A stretch of 64,000 bases of DNA from Nostoc sp. KVJ3 (GTDB taxonomy: Bacteria; Cyanobacteriota; Cyanobacteriia; Cyanobacteriales; Nostocaceae). A program made the translations under genes and the position numbers. Below, piece after piece: positions 43,938 to 50,689 of the stretch; position 1 is the stretch's first letter, and each line of letters opens with the position of its first letter. The notes under the pieces were generated by a model. The model was not told the DNA's origin, did not search any database, and was given only the letters and a program-made list of their open reading frames with translations. The DNA lies in assembly GCF_026127265.1 (NCBI RefSeq), contig NZ_WWFG01000001.1:1-64000 (forward strand). The letters run 5' to 3'.

Positions 43938-44618
43938 ACAATAACGCACTGAAAAAATTTGTTCAACAGTTAGATTTAAATCTGGAAATGTTGGGGATTC
44001 TATACGCTCGTCTCCTCTAAACTGTTTACCACGATATTCACCCTCATCACTTAAAAAGTAAATAGTGATTGTTGGCTGTTTGGGGTCGCCTATCAATTCC
44101 TTGCTACCCAAAGCAGCATAATCCACAATCCAATATTCTTGAATACCCATTTCTTCATAGTCGGCAAACTTTTTATGATAATCATCTCTCCAGTTAGTAC
44201 TGACCCTTACGGGTTTGTCAGTTGCTTTAACGCGGGGAACCCGCGCAACGCACTGACTCACAACTTCAATCACTAATGGAATTGAATCTGGTTTACTAAG
44301 GATAGATTGTTTCTCCCATAATGGTTCATTACCCAAGTTAGAAAAATTCATTAATAAAACATCAGGATAGTAGCCTGAAATTTTATTTTCTGGCTTCACT
44401 GTGGCGGTTTTAGGTATACCGTAATAAAGTTTAAGACGAAGACATTCATACCCTAACATCATTGTTAAAAATGCTACTATTTGCTCGTGTTTCCCTGATG
44501 GTGGCGGCATTTGAATAATATGTCCATCGTGTAATTCATAACGAATGTTTTCCGATTGTGTTTCTAAAAACTCTAAATATTCATCAAATGTAAATAGTTT
44601 TTGTAGTGATTGAATCAT
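43935..44618 (-). CDS. Uma2/DUF820-family PD-(D/E)xK protein
   Basis: I prefer ATG 44618 (MIQSLQKLFTFDEYLEFLET) over the longer frame to 44729. The 227-residue protein has the Uma2 pattern: YELHDGHIIQMPPPSGKHEQ, SGYYPDVLLM with the catalytic Asp, IPLVIEVVS with the Glu, and KFADYEEMGIQEYWIVD with the Lys. Immediately after VIEVVS there is an 18-residue insert (QCVARVPRVKATDKPVRV) encoded by a mobile palindromic repeat, before the normal TNWRDDYHKKFADY. Uma2 proteins are abundant in cyanobacteria; function is unclear. It sits directly after the IS right end, inside the inverted duplication. Confidence 0.85.
   Translation of the reverse strand: MIQSLQKLFTFDEYLEFLETQSENIRYELHDGHIIQMPPPSGKHEQIVAFLTMMLGYECLRLKLYYGIPKTATVKPENKISGYYPDVLLMNFSNLGNEPLWEKQSILSKPDSIPLVIEVVSQCVARVPRVKATDKPVRVSTNWRDDYHKKFADYEEMGIQEYWIVDYAALGSKELIGDPKQPTITIYFLSDEGEYRGKQFRGDERIESPTFPDLNLTVEQIFSVRYC
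44199..44257. repeat. Palindromic repeat inserted in frame in the Uma2 gene
   Basis: ACTGACCCTTACGGGTTTGT, then GCGGGGAACCCGCGCAACGC, bounded by ACTGAC on both sides (44199-44204, 44252-44257). The GCGGGTTCCCCGC-type palindrome resembles that at 45199-45248. It adds 18 codons to the Uma2 gene without breaking it. Confidence 0.75.
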
Positions 44619-44785
44619 TATTTCATCCTGATTATGGATATAAACACTTCTCACTGCTGTAACCTGAAAATTAAGAGTTAACGGGGTGTAGCGGCCAAAG
44701 GTGAAAGTAAATCGGCATAGACGCGCCAAGGTTCTTACTCAGCAAGAGATACAGCAAATTTTCGCTATTTGATTAACAAATGACC

Positions 44786-44970
44786 GCGATCGCACGACGC
44801 AAGGGCAAGGTCAGAGTTACGGTCAAAAATTGGATTAACGGCGGTGTGGTGATGATTCTGGATGCGATCGCTAACCTATCCCTCGCCACCAATTACAGCG
44901 ATTGCCCCTACACTCCGTCACAGCGATCGCCCACAAAACAATTATATTTTACACTCCGAAGCGCTTATAA
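44786..44970. repeat. Inverted duplication, right copy
   Basis: Reverse complement of 42283-42545, lacking about 100 bases of it. The start of the small RHH gene survives (44780 onward: RRKGKVRVTV) but runs straight into KNWINGGVVMILDAI, that is, the sequence beyond the normal stop codon. The 76-residue frame at 44780-45010 is therefore a deletion product, not a gene I would trust. Confidence 0.78.
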
Positions 44971-46116
44971 TACCCTGTCCCCAGTTTTGGGATCAAATAC
45001 AAACAAGTGATTTAAATCGAGTTGTAGAGAAAGGCGATCGCCTGGACGCAAACGCACGTCCCCACCCACCTGAATATTTAACATCACCGCCGAACCAGGT
45101 AAGCCAGCGCGAATCAAAGTTTCCCTTCCCAAAGGTTCCACCACCTTAACTTCTACAATCAGCCGACTCTCATTTCCTTCTTGGCGACTTGGTGAATCAG
45201 CGCTGTAGGCGGGTTTCCCGCCGTAGGCGACTGTGAACCCGGAGGGCGGTTCGTCAATAAAAATATGCTCTGGACGAATCCCCAAATCATAACTGTATCC
45301 CTGACGAAAATGTAATTTTTCATTCACCTCTGCCGAAACCGTTAATAACTGTCCACTCACATCAAAACCGTTATCTTGATAGATTGCAGGCAAAATATTC
45401 ATTGGTGGACTACCTAAAAAACTTGCCACCATCTGATTAGCAGGACTTGCGTAAATACTTTGGGGATCGCCGATTTGTTGAATTCGCCCGCGATTTAGCA
45501 CGACAATTTTATCAGCTAAAGTCATCGCTTCAACTTGGTCGTGGGTAACGTAAATAGTTGTAATGCCTAACTTTTGATGTAACTGTTTCAATTCTGCCCT
45601 TGTATCATCGCGCAATTGGGCATCTAAATTAGATAAAGGTTCATCAAGTAAAAACACTTGGGGTTCACGAGCGATCGCTCTTCCTAATGCTACTCGTTGT
45701 TGCTGTCCCCCAGAAAGTTGTTTGGGTTTACGATCCAGCAGGTGATCCAGAGAAAGCGATCGCGCCACATTCAGCACCCGTTCTTGAATGATTTTTCGGT
45801 CAACCTTCCGCATCTGCAAGCCAAAGCCGATGTTTTCCGCCACGCTCATGTGAGGATAGAGGGCGTAGTTTTGGAATACCATCGCTACATCCCGTTGTCT
45901 GGCTGGGATATTATTCACCAAGCGATCGCCAATGAAGAGTTTACCTGATGTAGCAGTTTCTAAACCTGCGATCGTTCGCAAAATTGTAGACTTACCACAA
46001 CCCGATGGCCCCACTAAAACCCAAAACTCGCCATCAGGAATTTCAAAGGTAATATCCTCAATCGCGGTGACATTATTAAATCTACGCTTAATATCTTCTA
46101 GACGAACGTTTGCCAT
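44965..46116 (-). CDS. Sugar-type ABC transporter ATPase (UgpC/MalK family)
   Basis: This 383-residue ATPase has Walker A LVGPSGCGKSTILRTIAGLE, Q-loop VFQNYALYPHMSVAENIGFG, signature QLSGGQQQRVALGRAI, Walker B QVFLLDEPLSNLDAQLR, switch His TIYVTHDQVEAM, and a C-terminal TOBE/regulatory domain (YDLGIRPEHIFIDEPPSGFT). It would power uptake of a sugar, glycerol phosphate or similar solute with separately encoded permeases, since none is adjacent. Between IDEPPSGFT and RLIVEVKVVE there is an insert VAYGGKPAYSADSPSRQEGN translated from a palindromic repeat. The 3' end overlaps the inverted duplication. Confidence 0.92.
   Translation of the reverse strand: MANVRLEDIKRRFNNVTAIEDITFEIPDGEFWVLVGPSGCGKSTILRTIAGLETATSGKLFIGDRLVNNIPARQRDVAMVFQNYALYPHMSVAENIGFGLQMRKVDRKIIQERVLNVARSLSLDHLLDRKPKQLSGGQQQRVALGRAIAREPQVFLLDEPLSNLDAQLRDDTRAELKQLHQKLGITTIYVTHDQVEAMTLADKIVVLNRGRIQQIGDPQSIYASPANQMVASFLGSPPMNILPAIYQDNGFDVSGQLLTVSAEVNEKLHFRQGYSYDLGIRPEHIFIDEPPSGFTVAYGGKPAYSADSPSRQEGNESRLIVEVKVVEPLGRETLIRAGLPGSAVMLNIQVGGDVRLRPGDRLSLQLDLNHLFVFDPKTGDRVL
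45199..45248. repeat. Palindromic repeat inserted in frame in the UgpC-like gene
   Basis: CAGCGCTGTAGGCGGGTTTC and CCGCCGTAGGCGACTGTGAA followed by CCCGGAGGG. The central GGCGGGTTTCCCGCC palindrome and the trailing ACTG...AACCCG.AGGG match the layout of the repeat in the neighbouring Uma2 gene. It lies in the TOBE-region linker of the ATPase. Confidence 0.7.
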
Positions 46117-46167
46117 TATCTAATTTGATATTTTCAGTTTTGGATCTGTGGCACTTCCAACTAAGCA

Positions 46168-46434
46168 TTAGGAGGTTTTATCCGCCCCATCTGAGGAATT
46201 TTGAGACTGCTTTGTAAGTGCAGAAACTTGGTTGTCCTGCATAACTCTAATCAGAAACCATAGAGCCTCATTGACAGTATCGGCATTAGGAAAAACCTCT
46301 GCGACATCAGGTTCTAAACGGATTGTTGTCTTACCAAAACTCTTTCGTTCAGAACCAAAGTTTCTGACTTTTAGGCTCTTTAAGTCATACTCTGATCGCA
46401 GACTACAGCATGATATTTCTGACTTCTCACACAT
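46168..46434 (-). CDS. Small antitoxin-like protein (BrnA/CopG-like)
   Basis: This protein of up to 88 residues has SEYDLKSLKVRNFGSERKSF and KTTIRLEPDVAEVFPNADTV followed by NEALWFLIRVMQ, similar to BrnA/CopG-type antitoxins (K-x-T-I-R-L strand, then helix). Its ATG overlaps the end of the upstream HicB-like gene by 8 bases, implying coupled translation. The conserved part begins about residue 13, so a later start is possible but no ATG offers itself. No toxin gene is adjacent. Confidence 0.65.
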   Translation of the reverse strand: MCEKSEISCCSLRSEYDLKSLKVRNFGSERKSFGKTTIRLEPDVAEVFPNADTVNEALWFLIRVMQDNQVSALTKQSQNSSDGADKTS

Positions 46435-46597
46435 TCTCTAAACAAAGTTCAATTACTTCTTTCATATTAGCCATCAACTCATCAATTGTTTCTCCTTGAC
46501 TGTAACAGGCTTGTAGCTGAGGGACTTCTCCGACATAGTAGCCATCTTCATCTCGTTCAATGATGACGTAGAATTCTCGCTTAGTGGGATTGATCAT
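46427..46597 (-). CDS. Short HicB-like protein (56 residues)
   Basis: The frame begins MINPTKREFYVIIERDEDGY and goes on YVGEVPQLQACYSQGETIDE, LMANMKEVIELCLENV, a clear HicB-type domain (strand, GYYVGEVP, helix E-T-I-D-E-L-M-A-N-M-K-E). It is shorter than 60 codons. It lacks a DNA-binding extension; the gene that follows on the same strand, overlapping by 8 bases, is BrnA/CopG-like. No HicA is visible. Confidence 0.78.
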   Translation of the reverse strand: MINPTKREFYVIIERDEDGYYVGEVPQLQACYSQGETIDELMANMKEVIELCLENV

Positions 46598-46625
46598 AAT
46601 CTATTTGTCCGTAAGCTCAAAATCA

Positions 46626-47354
46626 TTATTTTTCTAAATTCTTTGTCCAAGCTGGGTGAGAGAGTAAAGAAGCAAAGACTCGTACCCCCCGCAGTTGATT
46701 AGAGAGGGGTAAATGACCTCTAGGCGCACTCAAATCCCAGGTAAAGCTGTTTGGGTATCGCGTCCAGTTATTACCTTCTTTCCAGCCAATTTTTGGCCAG
46801 AAATTCTCCCAATTTTTACCTAAACTCAACCAGATTTCTCGCTGCACCGAAAAGCCAAATTTACCTTCAGAGTGGACTAACCAAAGGTTGTTAATGGTTT
46901 GCAAATCAACAGCCGAGGTATTTTCTACCTCAGTAAAGTACAACCATTTGCGTTGTACAGCCGTTGGCCCTGATAGTTCACACATTTTTTCGATGGTGAC
47001 GCGATCGGCTGCTTGGAAGTCTTGAGTAGCAAGTAGCTGTTGCAAAGAATTGTAGTTAATCCCGCACTCTGATTTTAGAGGTACAATTCCTTCAGGAAAA
47101 CACGATCGCAGAAATTCTTTGGCTTGAGGTGCATCGGAATTGTAAAGGACTTGGTAAGCTTTGCCATCAATCCAAGTTGCTGGGTTCTCACGTCGTTTCA
47201 GTAAAAATTCCATCAACACGTCTAATCCCTCATTACCCAACTCAGCTAACTGTGGGATTATCTGTTGTTGGACTTTTTCAGACCCGGCGATTAACGGTCG
47301 TCGCAGGGAGTCGATGTCATTAGCAGGGCCTGATAAAATCATTGGGTCTGTCAT
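46626..47354 (-). CDS. gun4: GUN4, tetrapyrrole-binding Mg-chelatase activator
   Basis: This 242-residue protein binds protoporphyrin IX and Mg-protoporphyrin and stimulates Mg-chelatase in chlorophyll synthesis. The N-terminal helical bundle (DSLRRPLIAGSEKVQQQIIP, LGNEGLDVLMEFLLKRRENP, GKAYQVLYNSDAPQAKEFLR) is followed by the GUN4 core: LKSECGINYNSLQQLLATQD, FQAADRVTIEKMCELSG, LYFTEVENTSAVDLQTINNL, WLVHSEGKFGFSVQREIWL, and the C-terminal RGHLPLSNQLRG, FASLLSHPAW. It matches cyanobacterial GUN4 in length and layout. It is divergent from icd. Confidence 0.95.
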   Translation of the reverse strand: MTDPMILSGPANDIDSLRRPLIAGSEKVQQQIIPQLAELGNEGLDVLMEFLLKRRENPATWIDGKAYQVLYNSDAPQAKEFLRSCFPEGIVPLKSECGINYNSLQQLLATQDFQAADRVTIEKMCELSGPTAVQRKWLYFTEVENTSAVDLQTINNLWLVHSEGKFGFSVQREIWLSLGKNWENFWPKIGWKEGNNWTRYPNSFTWDLSAPRGHLPLSNQLRGVRVFASLLSHPAWTKNLEK

Positions 47355-47630
47355 GCCATTCTCGTTTTAGCGGTCAGTGAAAGAGTGGTAAGCTATCGGG
47401 CATTCTCCAAAGTGGAGCATTGATAGCGAAAAGTAGTTTACTATTTTTGATCGTACAAAATTGCGATCGCTTCACTGAAATCCCACACTTAATCCCCAAA
47501 TAATGTACAAGGGGAATAGGGGGAAAATCTGTGCCTTCTGGCTTGGTGAACAAAAGACATAGCAAAATATACAAGCCTGCCACATAAAGATTTTTTGACT
47601 AGCAGCGTATCGATTAGGAGTGTGTGAACG

Positions 47631-49052
47631 ATGTACGACAAGATTACCCCCCCCGCAGCCGGAGCAAAGATTGCCTTCAAAAATGGTGAACCAATCGTAC
47701 CGGACAATCCAATTATCCCTTTTATTCGCGGCGACGGCACAGGTATCGACATCTGGCCTGCTACCCAAAAAGTTCTCGATGCTGCGGTAGCTAAAGCATA
47801 CAAGGGTCAGCGTAAAATCAGTTGGTTCAAGGTTTACGCTGGTGACGAAGCTTGTGATTTATACGGTACTTATCAGTATTTACCTCAAGATACTCTCACG
47901 GCAATTGAAGAGTATGGTGTGGCTATTAAAGGGCCTTTGACAACTCCCATTGGGGGAGGAATTCGTTCTTTAAATGTGGCACTACGCCAAATTTTTGACT
48001 TGTATGCTTGCGTGCGTCCTTGCCGTTACTATGCAGGTACGCCCTCTCCCCACAAAAATCCCGAAAAGCTGGATGTAATTGTTTATCGAGAGAATACGGA
48101 AGATATTTATTTAGGCATTGAATGGCGACAAGGTAGCGAAATCGGCGATCGCTTAATTAAAATTCTCAATGAAGAATTAATCCCCGCCACCCCAGAACAT
48201 GGTAAAAAACGCATTCCTCTTGATTCTGGTATTGGCATTAAACCCATCAGCAAAACTGGTTCTCAGCGCCTAGTCAGACGTGCCATCAAACACGCCCTAC
48301 TATTGCCCAAAAACAAGCAACAAGTGACTTTGGTGCATAAGGGCAACATCATGAAGTACACCGAAGGCGCTTTCCGCGATTGGGGGTATGAACTAGCAAC
48401 CAGTGAATTTCGCCAAGAAACTGTCACTGAACAAGAATCTTGGATTTTGAGTAACAAGGAAAAAAATCCGAATATTTCCTTGGAAGAAAATGCCCGCCAG
48501 ATTGAACCTGGGTTTGATAATCTCACCCCAGACAAGAAAGCGCAAGTTGTCAAGGAAGTTGAAACTGTTCTTAACACAATTTGGTCAACCCACGGCAATG
48601 GTAAGTGGAAAGAAAAAGTTTTGGTGAATGACCGGATTGCTGACAGTATTTTTCAACAAATCCAAACCAGACCGGATGAGTATTCGATTTTGGCAACGAT
48701 GAACTTGAACGGCGATTACTTGTCTGATGCCGCCGCCGCTATTGTTGGGGGATTGGGAATGGGGCCAGGGGCAAATATTGGTGATTCTAGTGCCATATTT
48801 GAGGCTACCCACGGCACTGCACCTAAACACGCCGGCTTAGATCGGATTAATCCTGGTTCAGTGATTTTGTCTGGGGTGATGATGCTGGAGTTTCTGGGTT
48901 GGCAAGAAGCCGCAGACCTAATTAAGAAAGGTTTAAGCGATGCGATCGCAAATAGTCAAGTCACCTACGATTTAGCCCGGTTGCTAGAACCACCAGTTGA
49001 ACCCTTAAAATGTTCTGAATTTGCCGACGCAATTATTCAGCATTTCGGTTAA
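47631..49052 (+). CDS. icd: NADP-dependent isocitrate dehydrogenase
   Basis: This 473-residue enzyme converts isocitrate to 2-oxoglutarate, the carbon skeleton for nitrogen assimilation and the effector sensed by NtcA. GPLTTPIGGGIRSLNVALRQ holds the substrate-binding Ser; YRENTEDIYLGIEWRQGS, KPISKTGSQRLVRRAI, LVHKGNIMKYTEGAFRDWGY and ATMNLNGDYLSDAAAAIVGG, GANIGDSSAIFEATHGTAPK are the family signatures. A cyanobacterial insert (FRQETVTEQESWILSNKEKN and following, about 265-325) makes it longer than the E. coli enzyme. No perfect GTAN8TAC was found upstream. Confidence 0.96.
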   Translation: MYDKITPPAAGAKIAFKNGEPIVPDNPIIPFIRGDGTGIDIWPATQKVLDAAVAKAYKGQRKISWFKVYAGDEACDLYGTYQYLPQDTLTAIEEYGVAIKGPLTTPIGGGIRSLNVALRQIFDLYACVRPCRYYAGTPSPHKNPEKLDVIVYRENTEDIYLGIEWRQGSEIGDRLIKILNEELIPATPEHGKKRIPLDSGIGIKPISKTGSQRLVRRAIKHALLLPKNKQQVTLVHKGNIMKYTEGAFRDWGYELATSEFRQETVTEQESWILSNKEKNPNISLEENARQIEPGFDNLTPDKKAQVVKEVETVLNTIWSTHGNGKWKEKVLVNDRIADSIFQQIQTRPDEYSILATMNLNGDYLSDAAAAIVGGLGMGPGANIGDSSAIFEATHGTAPKHAGLDRINPGSVILSGVMMLEFLGWQEAADLIKKGLSDAIANSQVTYDLARLLEPPVEPLKCSEFADAIIQHFG

Positions 49053-49131
49053 TTTCATTAGGGTTAATCAACAGCACCTAAAAGGCTAATACCGGGCTAC
49101 AACAAATAAGTTCTCTGAGTACATCAGATTT

Positions 49132-49168
49132 AGTCCTTGAGGTTTGCTCACAATAAGCCTCAAGGACT
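49132..49168 (+). terminator. Hairpin terminator after icd
   Basis: AGTCCTTGAGG (49132-49142) pairs perfectly with CCTCAAGGACT (49158-49168) over a 15-base loop, 80 bases after the icd stop, followed by TGATATTCTTC. Confidence 0.65.
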
Positions 49169-49194
49169 TGATATTCTTCACTAGAAATACTAAA

Positions 49195-49352
49195 AGGATG
49201 TTTTAAAAGTCCTCTGGTCGGTAGCAAAAAGTTTTAGATCCCCCTAAATCCCCCGATAAAAAGGGGGACTTTGATTCTTCCCCCTTTTTAAGGGGGGTTA
49301 GGGGGGATCAACAAGTCCCTAAAATTACAGCCAACCACTTTTAAAACATCCT
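49195..49352. mobile_element. MITE-like element B with nested palindrome
   Basis: The ends AGGATGTTTTAAAAGT and ACTTTTAAAACATCCT are perfect 16-base inverted repeats. Inside, 49237-49309 is a second inverted repeat beginning GATCCCCCTAAATCCCCC and ending GGGGGGTTAGGGGGGATC, with an inner GGGGGA/TCCCCC pairing. The termini are of the same family as element A (17111-17254). The right end overlaps the stop codon of the gene at 49353. Confidence 0.8.
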
Positions 49353-49616
49353 CTAAGAAACTTTCGGTTGCTGCCATAAGATGAGTTTCAATTCAGAGCA
49401 GTTGCAAGCCCCATTACTAATTTCTCCTTCGTGTTCAGCTAACCAATCATAAATTTGTGCCGCTTTTACCAATGCTATCTTTTCTGAACGATAAAGTTCA
49501 GGAGTAGGGCAGTAGGCTTGACCATTGATGTGTATAGCTACAATCTGCCAATAATCGCTCTCTGGTACAACTTCTAAAAAACCGTTACTGTAAGACTCGA
49601 TTATTCCTATATTCAT
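49353..49616 (-). CDS. Hypothetical protein, 87 residues
   Basis: I do not recognise this protein. It begins MNIGIIESYSNGFLEVVPES and contains DYWQIVAIHINGQAYCPTPE and KAAQIYDWLAEHEGEISNGA, with three Cys. Codon use looks normal. Its stop codon is formed at the edge of element B, so the natural C-terminus may have been altered by that insertion. Confidence 0.55.
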   Translation of the reverse strand: MNIGIIESYSNGFLEVVPESDYWQIVAIHINGQAYCPTPELYRSEKIALVKAAQIYDWLAEHEGEISNGACNCSELKLILWQQPKVS

Positions 49617-50000
49617 CTATATCATCAAACTTTCTAAAGTTGTCCACAACAAAGCCGATGCCAGCCAATTCTTGCAAGTCGAAGCTGGAATCATTAAAGA
49701 ATGCAGTAGCAATCCCTGCTCATAATTGTGGGTTCGTAGTCAATGGAAATCTGAATTATTGGTCACTTTTGGCAAAAATTAAAAGAAAAAACTTCACTAT
49801 TTCCACTGTTTCCCTAAATCCAGAGCGGTTTCCCCTTTATCAAGCCTCACTTAACAATTTTGGTTGAGGAAGGCAGACTACTGCTAATTTTCCTCTCCTC
49901 CAGTGGTATTACCAATAAATTTTAAATAGATAGCGATCGCTAACTCATAATTGGGAACTCTAGTAAAAATTCGATCGATCTGAATTAAGGCAATACAAAA
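49617..50000. other. Intergenic region
   Basis: About 380 bases. A 75-residue TTG-started frame (49640-49867) shows no recognisable motif and is probably not a gene. Nothing else stands out apart from GATCGATC and GCGATCGC sites before the next gene. Confidence 0.4.
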
Positions 50001-50501
50001 ATGAGAGCTAATCAGCAAGTCATGGAAATTACAGGCGCTCCCGGTCAAGTATGGGGATATAGCTTAATTCCAGCAAGGGGAACAATATCTGTCAAAATTA
50101 CAGGCGATACTCTTGTTGGAACAACCAAGACTGGGTTAGAAAAGAAAGAGACTTGGATACGCATTCAAAATATTGATTCAGTAGAAACATTAGAAGCTCC
50201 CATTTATGCATTATTTGGTTTTGGATTATTCCTATCTTTTTCAGCCTTGGGTGCATTCAGTAACTCTTCTTTACTAGGTTTAATTCTAGTTGTTATAGCC
50301 GTAGCCCTGATTGTGTATGCAATAACTAATAAACGGAGATATTTAGCTATCTATAGTCATCGAAATACAATGATTGTTTTTATGAATAAGTCCCCAGAAA
50401 TTTATCAGCAGTTTGCGATGAATGTACTGGCTCTTTCTCGGAAGTTGAATGCACCTGGTAGTATACCAGCAAAACAATCTCAAACTACAATTCAATCTTA
50501 A
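50001..50501 (+). CDS. Hypothetical membrane protein, 166 residues
   Basis: The N-terminal 65 residues are soluble and beta-rich (ISVKITGDTLVGTTKTGLEK, KETWIRIQNIDSVETLEAPI), resembling a PH-like domain of bacterial membrane proteins. Two close membrane helices follow (YALFGFGLFLSFSALGAFSN and SLLGLILVVIAVALIVYAIT), then a cytoplasmic-looking tail (NKRRYLAIYSHRNTMIVFMN to RKLNAPG). No named family or function can be given. Confidence 0.7.
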   Translation: MRANQQVMEITGAPGQVWGYSLIPARGTISVKITGDTLVGTTKTGLEKKETWIRIQNIDSVETLEAPIYALFGFGLFLSFSALGAFSNSSLLGLILVVIAVALIVYAITNKRRYLAIYSHRNTMIVFMNKSPEIYQQFAMNVLALSRKLNAPGSIPAKQSQTTIQS

Positions 50502-50689
50502 TTGATGAAGGTATCTATTTGATTCTAGTTCAAGAAGTACGTGAATCAGCATGCGGTGGTTTTTACTTTGCTTATGGTGATATTCAAAAATTGAGCCAGT
50601 AATAAGTTTGGAAATATTTTAATGACTTGAGAAAAATCGCACATCGCGCTAGTCTTCATTGACATAACTGCACGCTGTAACATTAAGCG

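Noticed and set aside
44780..45010. 76-residue plus-strand frame starting RRKGKVRVTV
   Set aside because: It is a deletion product of the small RHH gene in the right arm of the inverted duplication and overlaps the end of the ABC ATPase gene.
47355..47630. Possible NtcA site upstream of icd
   Set aside because: icd is NtcA-linked in some cyanobacteria, so I looked for GTAN8TAC, but found only half-sites (GTACAAAA, GTACAAGG).
49237..49309. CRISPR-like look of repeated CCCCC/GGGGG blocks
   Set aside because: It is one nested inverted repeat inside element B, not a regular array of repeats and spacers.
49640..49867. 75-residue frame after element B
   Set aside because: TTG start, no recognisable motif, composition not protein-like.
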